DNA of 64,000 bases from Uloborus plumipes (GCA_038373865.1 JAXGGA010005821.1:1-64000); one strand, 5' to 3'. Counted from the first letter of the stretch, positions 22,843 through 34,388 are shown. Made by a program: numbers and translations. The notes: a model not told the origin generated them from the letters alone.

Positions 22843-23289
22843 CAGTGAACTCTCACTTATGCACCGGCTCAAGAGACCAGCAGAAAAAGGTGCATAAGTG
22901 AGAAAGACGTATAAGTGAGCTAGGCTATTCAAAGGACTAAAACGCAACCTAGAGAATGAATAAAAATGTTTCTTAATGGACATATTACAACCGTTTGGCC
23001 ATTACTGTAACGTAACTACAATGATAAAGAGAAAACAAAATTGTAGCGTGCTTAATTACAAACTGTTCCCTTAAAAACGATGCGTTATAGTTAATTGAAA
23101 AGAAAATAAATTATTTTCTTTACATTTTATGGAAAATTCGGCGCATAAGTGAAATATTTATCTATAGAGCGACGCATGAAGGAATGATACTACTATTAGT
23201 TTGCTATGGAATGTGCTGGGACCATTTAACATCAACGTATAAGTGAAAAAGACGCATAAATGAGGCGGCGTATAAGTGAGAGTTCACTG
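22843..23289. mobile_element. pogo/Tigger-like MITE
   Basis: The ends CAGTGAACTCTCACTTATGC and the complement of CAGTGAACTCTCACTTATAC are shared with 548-1094 and 35417-35988. TA precedes it; the right flank is CT, so the TSD is damaged. A short minus-strand frame over the left end has no domain. Confidence 0.75.
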
Positions 23290-23689
23290 CTTTTGTTATT
23301 CTGTAACAATAACTATTTGAGGTAGAAGTTTGCCATTTAGGTTTTATAGTGTACTCATTTATTCTAAAAACATGCACTAATAATTTATTCAAAAAAATGT
23401 TCGTTTTTGTGCTATGTTGGTTACGGGTGTTACATACATGTTTTAGGTCTAAATTCACAGTTCACGTCGGATCTTTGCCAAATTTGGCACATAAGTCCAC
23501 TGATGCATCTGAAAGTTACTTTGGGGGTATTCGTCTCTTATAGAGTGGAAAAGCTCCTATAAAGGAGCTTTCCTACTATAAATACCATTTACGTTAGCTC
23601 TTAGACAAATTTGACTCAGGGGTCATTCGATGTTCACCGGGAAACCATAGAAAAGTGAAATAATGGGAAAAAAATTAAGTTATTTGGGT

Positions 23690-24310
23690 TATTTTCACCA
23701 TATGCTTACATTTCAGAATTTTTAAGTATTTTTTTTAACTTGCTATTTTCTTTTAGAATCACTAACAGCTGTTTTGTCACATATTTTGGTGTGTGAAAAA
23801 GTAATTGATTGTACACTTTGATGCATAATTAAGTATTCGAATGCTGTTGTAAAGCTTTAAGTTGCAAGGAAAATTGTCGTCCATTACCATACAAAATCAA
23901 TATGAAATCTCACTTTTACACTATATCATAGTGAATAGAACCAACTTCATTTGAAATTATTTGCGTCTCTAAAGCTTAAAACGATGTTTTTGATCATTGA
24001 AATATTGATCAAAAACTGTTTGGTAACGGACTTGACATTTGGTAACGGATTTGACCAGTAACGTATACTTGACATTTCAACCAAACTGTCAAATTATGGC
24101 TAGGTTATCGAATTAAAAAATTGAACAACAATATGCATTTTCTTAGAGTTGTATAATAAGCAATATTTCGGTGTAAAAGTTGAGAAAAAGTAAAAATTAA
24201 TACTAAAATCCTAGGTAACATACTTGACAAAGAATAAAAATACGCACCTGGAAGAAATTTTGTGCGAAACGCTACAGCAATACTTCTCGACTCAGGAAAA
24301 CAAAATGGTA
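23690..24310 (-). repeat. Dispersed repeat Z, inverted copy
   Basis: It is the inverse of about 4290-4910. It repeats GGTAACGGACTTGACATTTG and variants several times near 24020-24070 and again near 24410. Confidence 0.6.
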
Positions 24311-24879
24311 CGAAATAGTTACGTCACTAGTTTGTTAAGTTAACTGAATACGTGTTACCATCTTTTGACTGCAATAAATATCATTTTTATCTAAAATAAT
24401 CTTAGGGTAACGGACTTGACAAGAACTGCCGGACAAAATATATTCATACATTTCTTAATGAAAAAAAAATACAAATGTCAATATTTATTATAAATATCAT
24501 ATCCTAATAGTCAATATATAAAAATAATTTGTTGTATATACTTTCTTATACAATTAAGTATATAAAAAAATAGTTGAACTTGCGAAAATTGGAAATGGAC
24601 AAGCGTTTTTGCCTTGATTCTCATTTTTAAAGACTTATATAAAAATAAATAAATAAATTTCAATAATGTTTTGAGTGATAGAATTTTTTTTAGGGTATTT
24701 CTTGCAGAAAATAATTGTTCTCATTGAATTTAAAATATAAGTTATGCTTCAAAATCGTCTTTTTAACCTCCGAACAGCAAATGTAAGAAAATTTTGGAAA
24801 TGACCCATTTGCATTTGAAACATTGCAGTAAAACATTTTGCTGGATTTATAAATTATTTGCTCTCACCTCCTCGTTTTC

Positions 24880-25110
24880 GAATTATAAAGTCCTAAAGTC
24901 TGCCGAAATTTTAATAAAGTCAGCAAATTTAGTGAGTTTCAGGTAATGATGGAAGACATCTCTCGCATGCTTTGCATCAGATAGATGTCCTATCACATGC
25001 AGATGGTGAAATAGTAGGCCTTCTATTTCCCCAGAAGCCTTTAAATTTGGAGCTTCACTTCAATTTAATCCTTTAAAATCTAATATCTCGATAACGGACG
25101 GACTAGGGCA
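24880..25110. repeat. Diverged dispersed repeat
   Basis: It resembles 52140-52302 plus 53473-53530: GGGTGAAATAGC versus TGGTGAAATAGT, and ATCTCGATAACG. The other copy is split by a hAT element. Confidence 0.4.
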
Positions 25111-25986
25111 AATGATTTATGCAGAAAAAAATCTTAATGTGAGTATTTTTAAAATGTTTAATGAAGCGAACACTTGTAGTTGAAGCAATAAGGTGCCCGG
25201 TACAATCAATACCATTTACGTAATAAGCGAATTTTTAGAAATTTTTCTAAGCAAAGTACTAAAGAAATACAGAATTCAAGTCACAGATGATTATGAGGAT
25301 TTAGTGGAACTAAAATATTTGAAGAGAGACTGGGAGGTGGGGGTATTCTGGTGAAGTTTCAAGGGAAAACGTAGCTCAAGGGATTTGAAAGCTTCCAAAG
25401 TCTATAGTAGTCAATCGAAGATTATATCTAATCAAATGAACTAACTGGAGAACCTTTCTGCTTATATCTCCATTATTTGACTTTATATATGGCAGAAAAA
25501 TGAATTAAAATGGCCGTTTACTCATTTTTAGCAACATATATATTGAAAATAGTCAGTCGTGTAACGACCGAAACAGCTTTTGTAACGACCGTAACCGCAA
25601 TCAAAAATTCATAAAAATTTATTTTTGAACTAAAAAGTTAAGTTCTTTGTATGATATCATGTCTTATTTTTTGAGCATTTATTACAAAAATTCAGAAGAT
25701 CATACGTGCAATAGATTCGCAGCAAAGTGGCAGTGTTTCATAGCACTCAAAAAACCATGTCTTTTTTTTTTTTTTTGTAACGACCGTAATCACGCATTTT
25801 CGAGATTTTTCTACGACTTTTCCACAAATAATTTCAAACTATCGCTTGGTGATAATCATGTTGGGGGGGGGGGAGGGGGGGAGCTTTATCATTCCCTGTT
25901 TTCATTAGAACTTTAACTGTATTTGTGAATAAAATATGAGCAGCTGAAGTTGTGTGAATGTAACGACCGTAACCATGGATTGGCCC

Positions 25987-27002
25987 TAAATCAAGTTCAT
26001 GTTTTCAAGATAACAAAATCATGGAATTCCAGCCCATTTTAAATTTGTCGTCTGCTTCTTGCGTATGCTGCCAAACCAAAACTTGAAACAAAAAGCTTAA
26101 CTAAAAACAAGAAAAGATATGCAAATAGAACTTAAAATCAAATATTCAACACAGGGTAAGCAAAGCACCTATCGATTTTATTCAATTTTCGCTGATAAAT
26201 ACTCCAGGAAAATGATAATCAGATGTTACTGAATTATAATTATGACGAACAACGACTTTAGGCCCGGAATATTCTGTCAAAACACATTTCAAATGCACTT
26301 ACTAAGTTCTATCTGACAGAACTACGAGCATGTTAGATAAAAGCAGAGATTATTAGTAATAATTTATTAGATTTCTGAATTTCATATGCATATTCATTCA
26401 TATAAAACTATCATTATGCTTACAGATTTGCAGCTGGCAGTGAATTTGAAATAATTGAGACAGCCACCGAGGGCGAACGAACATGTGATGTTGAATTGCG
26501 TCAAAATTCATGTTTCATTTGCATGCTTCTGTCAAGATCGTGTTCGTGTAACTGATTTTAAGTGTCAAGAAATGCCATTGGGAAGCTACTATAAAATGCA
26601 ACACAAATTATTTTTCATATTTTCACGTTATTTTCTCCTAACACAAGATCATAACAGCAAGACAAAACAAAACGTAATTCTTGAATAGATAATTCTGAAA
26701 TTCTAAGTACAGGACGTCTATAAAGTCTGGCTCTGATAAAGAAAATGTTTTTTTTATATATTATATATGTTTATGATTTATACACAGCACTTTTATATTT
26801 TGGTCTTTTTCTCCAACAAGTTTATTTTTCCCCTGTTGGTGCAATATTGGATAAAGTAATGCTTTGAGACACCATGGACGTAGCCAGAGTTCAAGCTGGC
26901 ATAGGTCGATTTTTGGGTCCACCCCCTTCTCCAAATCTTGAAATGATAGCATAAGGATTTTTATAAATCAACCTCTTGTCAGAAAGAAAAATTCTGGCAT
27001 GC
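25987..27002. other. Stretch without assigned features
   Basis: AT-rich. The phrase GGACGTCTATAAAGTCTGG near 26713 and GGACGTAGCCAGAG near 26877 look like eroded transposon ends, but neither has a partner. No gene. Confidence 0.4.
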
Positions 27003-27830
27003 TGATTATGTTTCGGAAAAATCTGGTATGGACCCCACACTACTTCCTTTTACGTGTAAATTTCTTAGTAGTTGCCTTAAGTGTTAAAAAAAGTGCTTGG
27101 AGTGAGCAAGGTAACAATTCAAATATTTACTCCCCTAATCTACCACGAAGCAATGCAAAAAATATTTTACAATGGTTATTTTTCTAAATATTGCTGATTT
27201 TAATATCATTTAGTGAATTTTTCGCAAAATATCGCCAATAGCGCCAAGTTGAACCCAAATTAAAAAAATAATTTTTTCGCCAAATTTGTCGCCAACTTGG
27301 CGATATGTCGCCAAGTTGGCGTCAAACACTTGGCGACCAAAAGCTTGGCGACATGTCGCCAAGTGGTGGCGCCAATTCATATCACTTGAGTCTGTATTGA
27401 AATTAACATTGATTTACCCCAAAAAAGGGGTAAAAGACCCCTTTGGGAACATTCGAATGCAATCACAAGGGGAGGTTCACAACTAGACCCCCCTCAGAGC
27501 CTACATACCAAGCTAGAAGTTTCTACGGCATATAGTTTTTGAGTTATGCGAGCCACATACGCACATACATCCGCACATACACCCGCACATACATCCGCAC
27601 ATACGTACATACAGACGTCACGAGAAAACTCGTCGTAATTTACTCGGGGGTGGTCGAAATTGATTTTTCGGCTGTTTGTATGTTGTTAGGTACATATGCA
27701 CGTGCTGACAGGTCGAAAAAACTACGCGACATTCATTCAGGGGTGAGCAAAATCAAAATTTAGACCGAAATTTGAGTGAAATTTTTTTTGTGATCACAAT
27801 ACTTCCTTTACTACGTAAAAGGAAGTAAAA
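27003..27830 (+). repeat. Dispersed repeat with ACTTCCTTTTACG ends
   Basis: ACTACTTCCTTTTACGTG lies near 27039 and AATACTTCCTTTACTACGT near 27799. A CACATACATCCG microsatellite lies near 27552-27610. About 27220-27375 is packed with TTGGCGACATGTCGCCAA-like palindromes. An inverted partial copy is at about 29712-30150. Superfamily unknown. Confidence 0.6.
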
Positions 27831-28079
27831 AGAAATAAATGTGTAAAATTAAAAAAAAAAAAGCATCTGAAGAAAATAGAAATAAGTAAAAGAATAACAA
27901 AAGAAAATAAAAAAATCCATTAAGGTCTGTTTTTTATTTCCATGTAAAATTTTAAAACAACAGATAAAAGCTTGAATTTAAGAGAAAAGATTTATTTATT
28001 TATTTTTTTTTTTTTGCCACTTCATAAATTTACGATTAAAATTTTGCACTAAATTTTTGCACTGTTCGTAAGAGACGAT
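27831..28079. other. A-rich and T-rich spacer
   Basis: Simple A and T runs. No feature is seen. Confidence 0.4.
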
Positions 28080-28510
28080 TTTGTTTTGGAATAGTAATAA
28101 AATAAGGCCAGCTTCGGTTAAAAGTTTAAATGTTCAGGTGTAAGTACTACATATTTAAAGAAAGATGATAAAAGAATACTGATAAATGCGCAAAAATGTT
28201 TAGCGAAGGAGGAAGGGTAAGCTGCTGCCCCCTTAAAGCTTGAAGTCATTTTTCTGTATTAACTTCTACGATGCAGATCTCGGCGAGCACATCCTATTCC
28301 CGAACTTGACTTCTTGATTTAAATAAATTTTTGCCCAATTTTTAACAGTTAAAAAAAACTGTTCCTCTCGCCCTTCCTCCCCCCCCCCCTCTTCTAACTT
28401 TTAAGTGAACAGTCTGATTTGAACAAACTTTTTTCGTTTGAAAAATATCGGCGACGACTTCCATTTGCAGTTGCATATAATTAAGAGAATATTGATTAGA
28501 TGCTATAGAA
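28080..28510 (+). repeat. Dispersed repeat D, second copy, left part
   Basis: It shares phrases with 2271-3360 and continues after the next element at 30846-30960 (CGGGAAAGTAGGCTCATTTA). This shows that 28511-30845 is an insertion. Confidence 0.6.
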
Positions 28511-29124
28511 CAGTGTTTCCCAAGCTTTTTGAGCTTTAATATCGTCCTCCCCCCCCCCCCCCCTGCTTCCCCGAAAAAACCATAAATTTGGCCCAATTGA
28601 ACATAGATATTATCTTCTCTACTAATAATAAAGCTGAAGGTGGGTCTGTCTGTCCTTCTGTCTGTTACGCGCGTAGCGCCAAAACCGTTCGGTCGATTTT
28701 CATGCCACTTGGCACAAAATTAGTTTGTAGCATGTAGTTTTGCACCTCGAAGCGATTTTTCGAAAATTCCATTTCGTTCTTTTTCTATTCGAATTCTTAG
28801 CGGAAATTCGATAAAATAGGGAAGAAATATTTCATACACATTTTCAAGTCTTATGTCATTCGAAAGCTTGAAATTTTCTGCACAAAATGAAGTTTTTTCG
28901 AAGTTTCTACGATCATCAGGAGAGCTGTAACAATTGTTTTTAGAATCCCGGAATTCAAGGCTTACCTTCAGTAAAGCAAGCCAAACGATTCTAAAATGGT
29001 TGAGCTCTCGAATAAAATTTGTTTGAAAAGAGAGATAAAATGAATTATTTTATCAACGGAAATCAACTTTTCATGTTGTTACTATGGTTACGTGTTCATA
29101 CTTATTTTTGTTTCGTTCTTTTTC

Positions 29125-29390
29125 CAGCGTTGCCAGACGTAGTATTTTTGATTCTACGGTAGTATTTTTTCGGCCCAAATAAGGAGCGTAGTATTTTTCT
29201 GGCAACCCTGTTTCCAATTTCCTAATGACTTAATTAAAAGATTTGGCGGATTTTTTTTTTTTTTTTTCATTTTCATAGATTTCGCATTTCAGCAACATTG
29301 ATTTTGGCAACGTTTGGAAACAGTAGTATTTTGTAATATTTTTTTAGAGGAGGCGTAGTATTTTTTTGTTCCAATTCTCTGGCAACCCTG
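29125..29390. mobile_element. 266-bp hAT-type MITE in Helitron
   Basis: The ends are CAGCGTTGCCAGACGTAGTA and the complement of CAGGGTTGCCAGAG, with a perfect 8-bp TSD TCTTTTTC (29117-29124 and 29391-29398). The sister Helitron shows the empty site at about 49760 (GTTCTTTTTCCC). GTAGTATTTTT is repeated inside. Confidence 0.85.
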
Positions 29391-29711
29391 TCTTTTTCCC
29401 GGTGAAGATGCTTTGGGACCCTGCTTGGCGTTTCAAAAAGTCAACTACGCAAAATAGCCAGAGTTACCACGCTTGGCGCGCCTATCGCCCATTTAGCGAG
29501 AAAAGGGTACCTAAAGCACAGATTAACCAAATATCGTATCAATTGCGATATTGCATCGTTCTTTTTAAAGTGTTTCATTTCGGAAAATGTATTGTTTTGT
29601 TTTTTAAGCTAGGAAAGAAAACTTTCTTCTTCTTTTAAACTTTGGTAAGATTTCTGTTGGTTTCTGTTATCAACAAAATTGTTCTTATTTTCTCTTTTGG
29701 CTTATTTTTGT

Positions 29712-30150
29712 GCATCTCCCTTGCATTCGAATGTTCCAAGGGGGTGTTTTACCCCATTTATCGGGTAAATCAGTGTTTTCAATGCAAGGTGATATGAATT
29801 GGTTAACAAAAGTGATATGAATTGGCGCGACCACTTGGCGATATATCGCCAAGCTTTTGATCGCCAAGTGTTTGACGCCAATTTGGCGAATTTTTTTTTT
29901 TTTTTTTGATTTAGGTTTAATTTGGCGCTGTTGGCGATATTTTGCGAAAAATCCACTGAATGATGTTAAAATCGACGATATTTAGGAGATTAATCATTGT
30001 AAAACATTTTTTTGCATTGTTTCGTAGCAAACTAGGGATACAAATGTTTGAATTGTTATCTTGCTCACTCCAAGCACTATTTTAGCACTTAAGGCATCTA
30101 CTAAGAAATTTACACGTAAAATTAAGTAGTGTGGGGTCCATATCAGATCT
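29712..30150 (-). repeat. Inverted partial copy of the 27003-27480 repeat
   Basis: It reads as the reverse complement of about 27030-27450, including the TTGGCGATATATCGCCAA block and GTGTGGGGTCCATA. It interrupts the Helitron, whose sister copy is continuous around 50270-50290. Confidence 0.65.
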
Positions 30151-30998
30151 TTATATCATACTTTGAAGGAATTATAGTTGAATTACAACTAAAATAGAGC
30201 ATTTTTTCTGCTATATCAAATATTTTACAAATGAACTTTTAATTTTATATACCACGGGCAAAGCCGTGCGGGTACCGCTAGTTAAAAATATAAGGACCCA
30301 ATTTTAATTTGAAGTAAAATGTGCGCTTTAAAGCAATTATAACCAATCACTTTTAAGCTAAAAATATTAAAAAATAAATAAAATACCTTTAATGTTTTTT
30401 TTTCTTGAAAAAAGCAAACTGATAAACATTTGAAGGGTACATTTAACTAAGATCATCGACGTACTTTTCAAAAAACAGAAGTATATTTTTCAAGAAATTA
30501 TTTTTTTTCTACACTGGAATCTGGCGGAATTAAAATCATTGAAACTTAAAATTTGAAAGAAAATAAATTGAAAATCTGAAAATTCATAAAATTGACAGTG
30601 AATGACAAAATAATTCCTGAGGTTCATCCAAAGGTACAAGAAGGAAGCTCTTGAACTTAAATTTGTTTCTTTCTAAACCTGTGATTAATTGTCCGAACTC
30701 TGACAAACAGGTTTCGAACATGTTTACAATTTCGATTTTCACTACACTCTCTTTCCCACTGTTTTCTCTTCTAAATACCCATTGCCCCTCAATAATTTAC
30801 CGCCCCTTTGAGGAGCCAAATTGCCCCTCTGGTTGGGAACCACTGCTGTATAGAGCGTCGATATTAGAATACGGGAAAGTAGGCTCATTTAGTTCTGGAC
30901 GTAATCTTGCTTTAGCATAATGAAATACATTCCATATCAATTCTATCAACAACACAAACGCCATATAAACTTCCTTAAAACAAAATGAATCCTACTAA

Positions 30999-31178
30999 GG
31001 GCCGAATTCAAGTGAAACACCATTGCAATCGCTTCGTGGCGATCGCAAATTGCAATCGCTACTGGAAGTCGAAATACATTAGAATCGCATCTCGTAGCGA
31101 TTGTAACGTATCAAAATTTGGGAATATGCGATTGCATTGGTGAATTGCGATCGTCCGTGTTTCACTTGAATTCCTGCA
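30999..31178. mobile_element. PIF/Harbinger-type MITE, 180 bp
   Basis: The ends are GGGCCGAATTCAAGTGAAAC and the complement of TGCAGGAATTCAAGTGAAAC, flanked by TAA on both sides (30996-30998 and 31179-31181). A 3-bp TAA target suits PIF/Harbinger. It contains several GCGATTGCAATCGC-like blocks. Confidence 0.7.
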
Positions 31179-31311
31179 TAATTGTCAGCATATTTTTAAC
31201 AGGACTGTCGCTTTTCCGAACACAAACAAGAAAGCCGATAGCTATCACCGAGCTTCATCTCGATTGAATTATATATGAACTAAAGTTTACAAACACCTTT
31301 GTGCATTGATG

Positions 31312-32489
31312 TAGAGAAAAATACAACGTTAAGCAGGCACAAATAAGCAGGGATACTGCTTATTTATGCCCAAAATTTTTTTGCATTGAAAAAGGCGTTC
31401 CTTGTAACGCCGAAACACGTGTCTGCAGTATCCCTGCTTATGTCCAAAATTTTTTTGCATTGAAAAAGGCGTTCCTTGTAACGCCGAAACACGTGTCTGC
31501 AGTATCCCTGCTTATTTATGCCCAATTTTTTTTTTTTTTTTTTGCATTGAAAAAGGCGTTCCTTGTAACGCCGAAACACGTGTCTGCAGTATCCCTGCTT
31601 ATGCCCAAAATTTTTTTGCATTGAAAAAGGCGTTCCTTGTAACGCCGAAACACGTGTCTGCAGTATCCGTGCTTATTTATGCCCAAAATTTTTTTGCATT
31701 GAAAAAGGCGTTCCTTGTAACGCCGAAACACGTGTCTGCAGTATCCCTGCTTATTTATGCACCAAATTTTTTTTGCATTGAAAAAAGGCGTTCCTTGTAA
31801 CGCCGAAACACGTGTCTGCAGTATCCCTGCTTATTTATGCCCAAAATTTTTTTGCATTGAAAAAGGCGTTCCTTCAACGCCGAAACATGTGTCTGCAGTA
31901 TCCCTGCTTATTTATGCCCAAAATTTTTTTGCATTGAAAAAGGCGTTCCTTGTAACGCCGAAACACGTGTCTGCAGTATCCCTGCTTATTTATGCCCAAA
32001 ATTTTTTTGCATTGAAAAAGGTGTTCCTTGTAACGCCGAAACACGTGTCTGCAGTATCCCTGCTTATTTATGCCCAAAAATTTTTTTGCATTGAAAAAGG
32101 CGTTCCTTGTAACGCCGAAACATGTGTCTGCAGTATCCCTGCTTATTTATGCCCAAAATTTTTTTGCATTGAAAAAGGCGTTCCTTTAACGCCGAAACAC
32201 GTGTCTGCAGTATCCCTGCTTATTTATGCCCAAAAATTTTTTTGCATTGAAAAAGGCGTTCCTTGTAACGCCGAAACACGTGTCTGCAGTATCCCTGCTT
32301 ATTTATGCCCAAAATTTTTTTGCATTGAAAAAGGCGTTCCTTGTAACGCCGAAACACGTGTCTGCAGTATCCCTGCTTATTTATGCCCAAAAATTTTTTT
32401 GCATTGAAAAAGGCGTTCCTTTAACGCCGAAACACGTGTCTGCAGTATCCCTGCTTATTTGTGTCTCCTTAACGTAGTATTTTTCTCTA
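31312..32489. mobile_element. TIR element built around a minisatellite
   Basis: The left 31312-31358 and right 32443-32489 are 47-bp inverted repeats with about three mismatches, starting TAGAGAAAAATACAACGTTA. Everything between is the tandem array listed next. No clear TSD and no transposase are seen. Confidence 0.7.
31350..32460. repeat. 78-bp minisatellite, about 14 units
   Basis: The unit is mostly 78 bp; the first spacing is 74 and one is longer through a T18 run. Each unit carries the hairpin GGCGTT-CCTTG-TAACGCC, a CACGTG E-box and a CTGCAG. Some units shorten the hairpin loop (CCTTCAACG, CCTTTAACG). Because 78 is a multiple of three, long frames up to 216 codons arise by chance and should not be called genes. 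Confidence 0.95.
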
Positions 32490-33449
32490 TATGTATGAAC
32501 TGTTTCACTGATTTACCAGCATTAGCCGACAAACGAGAATTCCAAAACGGATTCCCAATTCGCTTTATCAGCCGTTCTTAATGCAGATATGAGAAGCCGA
32601 AAATCTCCGTCGGTCTTATCTGTAAGCATCTCGACGTCGAAATTTGAAAATGGAACTGATATATCCAACACTGGAGTAAAATGTTTTTTGCATATTTTGG
32701 AGAAATCGATTTGAAAGATATAAAAATCCGAAAAAAGAAATATATGCAGAGCATTTTTGTGTGCATTATCATTTTTGGTGTCTTAATGAAGAAGTAGCAT
32801 ATTCTTTTGCGAAATTTCTAAACACAATTTGATATTCTCGTATTTTACATACTTTATATGAGGAATAAATAACGAAATGCAATGTTTCAAACCTTTTAGT
32901 GATTTAAAATGGCTTTTTTTTTCTTCAATTCTTTTTTTTTTCTTTTTTAGAGCAATCACCAATTGTCATTTGTCGTCACTTGAACAAAATTCAAAAGCCA
33001 TATTAATTTTGTCTCGGGTAGACTAAAATTAACCTATGAAGAGGGTTTATTTTAAGCAAAGAAGAAATAAAAAAGAAAAAAAAGCTTAAAAAGAAATCCG
33101 ATAGATATCGTGAAAGGGAGAGAAAACGTTTGGCAAAGCAAAAAGATTTTTTTTTTTTCGTTAAAAATGCATTTTTGCTAGTGCTTTGGTAAAATGACAT
33201 TTGACGACAAAAAAAAAAAAAAAAAATCCCGAAAATTCAAACACACAAGCAAAAAGTTCTTACCGAATGCTGGATGAGAAATTTATCCCTAATTTGAGGT
33301 GCTCCAAGGTGCGAAAATTCCTCGAGGAGGGGCTGAAGCTGAAAAAAATCATCGAAAAAGTAAATTGTGTCGTCAAAAAAAAAAAAAAATCCATTCAACA
33401 TGAGAATATTTGCATGCGTTAATCTTTCACGAAATAGAATAAAACCAAT
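32490..33449. other. Stretch without assigned features
   Basis: AT-rich with T-rich and A-rich runs near 32918-32950, 33145 and 33210. No element ends or plausible frames are seen. Confidence 0.4.
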
Positions 33450-33690
33450 ACTTTGTTTATTTGTTTGTTTATTTACAACACATATTTCGAGCTCGTGTAC
33501 TTGGTCACACAGGACCCGTTTATGAACTCACGTCCAATATGACAGATAGTACAAGACAGATACATAGTACAGGACAGAGTTTACGCTCACGGAGAAGGAA
33601 GTTACAACCAGAGCGAGGGCGGGAATCGAACCCGCCGTCCTGGGCATTCTAAAGTGACGCGCAGACCAACAACGCCGCCAGGACCCCAAA
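33450..33690 (-). mobile_element. tRNA-derived SINE, family B
   Basis: Read on the minus strand it begins GGGGTCCTGGCGGCGTTGTT, has a perfect B box GGTTCGATTCC (33622-33632) and ends in an AAATAAACAAAC-like tail. AAAAC(C/T)AAT flanks both sides as a likely TSD with one mismatch. Opposite the head, the plus strand translates to the GRESNPP string typical of tRNA antisense. Confidence 0.8.
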
Positions 33691-33930
33691 ACTAATTCAT
33701 TTTAACAACAAACGATAATAAACAAAACCAAGTGCTGCCACTAAAGAAATAAGAGCTTAAATAAAAATATAAAGTAATTTTAAACAATGAATGCTGCAGA
33801 CGATAAATATTAATTGGTTCCAACGAAGTCTTTAACATGTAAAATAATGTTTATTGAGATAAATTAAGGCAGGAATTCAAGTGAAACAGGCGATCGCAAA
33901 TTGCAATCGCTACTGGAAGTCGAATTACAT

Positions 33931-34112
33931 TAGAACGTTTCTTGACAAAAACATCGTGACGTCAGCGTGACGTCAGCGTGACGTTTGCCTATGAAAAACG
34001 AGCTAGATAAAACGTCACAGTCTACTTGGCGAATAAGAGGAGATCGCTGACTGCTTGTGAGCTCTTATTGGCTCCGTCAGTGCCAAGTTAAGTTGCATTC
34101 TAGCGATTTGCA
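33931..34112 (+). repeat. TGACGTCA-rich nested repeat
   Basis: It starts near GAACGTTTCTTGACAAAAAC, runs through tandem GTGACGTCAGC units and AGCTCTTATTGGCTCC, and ends near AAGTTGCATTCTA. Copies are inverted at about 34156-34327 and direct at about 59085-59262. The CRE-type TGACGTCA palindrome occurs repeatedly. Confidence 0.65.
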
Positions 34113-34155
34113 TTTATAGCGATTGTAACTTATCCAAATTTGGGAATTTGCGATT

Positions 34156-34327
34156 GCAATGGTGAGTTGCTACGGGTGGAGCCAATAAGAGCTCACAAGC
34201 AGTCAACGATCTCCTCTTATTCGCCAAGTAGGCTGTGACGTTTTATCCAGCTCGTTTTTCATAGGCAAACGTCACGCAAACGTCAAGCTGACGTCACGAT
34301 GTTTTTGTTAAGAAACGTTCTAATGTA
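34156..34327 (-). repeat. TGACGTCA-rich nested repeat, inverted copy
   Basis: It is the reverse of 33931-34112 and carries the extra GCTACGGGTGGAGCC segment also found near 59222. With its partner it forms most of the palindrome. Confidence 0.65.
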
Positions 34328-34388
34328 ATTCGACTTCCAGTAGCGATTGCAATTTGCGAGCCCCTGTTTCACTTGAATTCCTCCTGCC

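Larger units (their letters stand above)
22459..25986. mobile_element. 3.5-kb element with GGGCCAATCCATG ends
   Basis: It starts GGGCCAATCCATG and ends with the complement, CATGGATTGGCCC. The flanks TACT and TAAA do not match, so the TSD is unproven. The phrase GTAACGACCGTAAC or a close variant occurs five times inside (near 22817, 25561, 25579, 25777 and 25960). It includes a pogo-like MITE (22843-23289), a repeat Z segment (about 23690-24310) and a G-rich tract near 25862-25880. No transposase is seen. Confidence 0.5.
28613..30281 (+). mobile_element. Non-autonomous Helitron, copy 1
   Basis: It starts A|TCTTCTCTACTAATAATAAAG and ends CACGGGCAAAGCCGTG, then CGGGTACCG, then CTAG|T. This is the Helitron pattern of a 5' TC, a hairpin about 10 bp before CTAG, and an A/T target with no TSD. 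No Rep/helicase frame is present. It contains a hAT MITE (29125-29390) and a foreign segment (about 29712-30150). Confidence 0.85.
28511..30845. mobile_element. hAT-like element carrying a Helitron
   Basis: The ends CAGTGTTTCCCAAGC and TTGGGAACCACTG are inverted. Flanks CTATAGAA and CTGTATAGAG are similar but not an exact TSD. The surrounding repeat D reads through in the copy near 3160 (GATGCTAGAATGTCGATG), which supports an insertion. A C14 run lies near 28550. Most of its present length is the nested Helitron. Confidence 0.6.
33868..34388. mobile_element. PIF/Harbinger-type palindromic MITE, 521 bp
   Basis: The ends GGCAGGAATTCAAGTGAAAC and the complement of GGCAGGAGGAATTCAAGTG are flanked by TAA (33865-33867 and 34389-34391). 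It is the same family as 30999-31178, enlarged by two inverted copies of a CGTGACGTCAGC-rich repeat (about 33931-34112 and 34156-34327). Confidence 0.75.

Noticed and set aside
31757..32407. 216-codon open frame with repeating protein units
   Set aside because: It is a translation of the 78-bp minisatellite, open only because the unit length is a multiple of three. Several other frames on both strands are equally open.
31350..32460. CRISPR-like array
   Set aside because: The units have no unique spacers; the whole 78-bp unit repeats. The genome is eukaryotic in character.
33600..33690. tRNA gene on the minus strand
   Set aside because: The head has both promoter boxes but no proper cloverleaf, and it is joined to a SINE body and simple tail.
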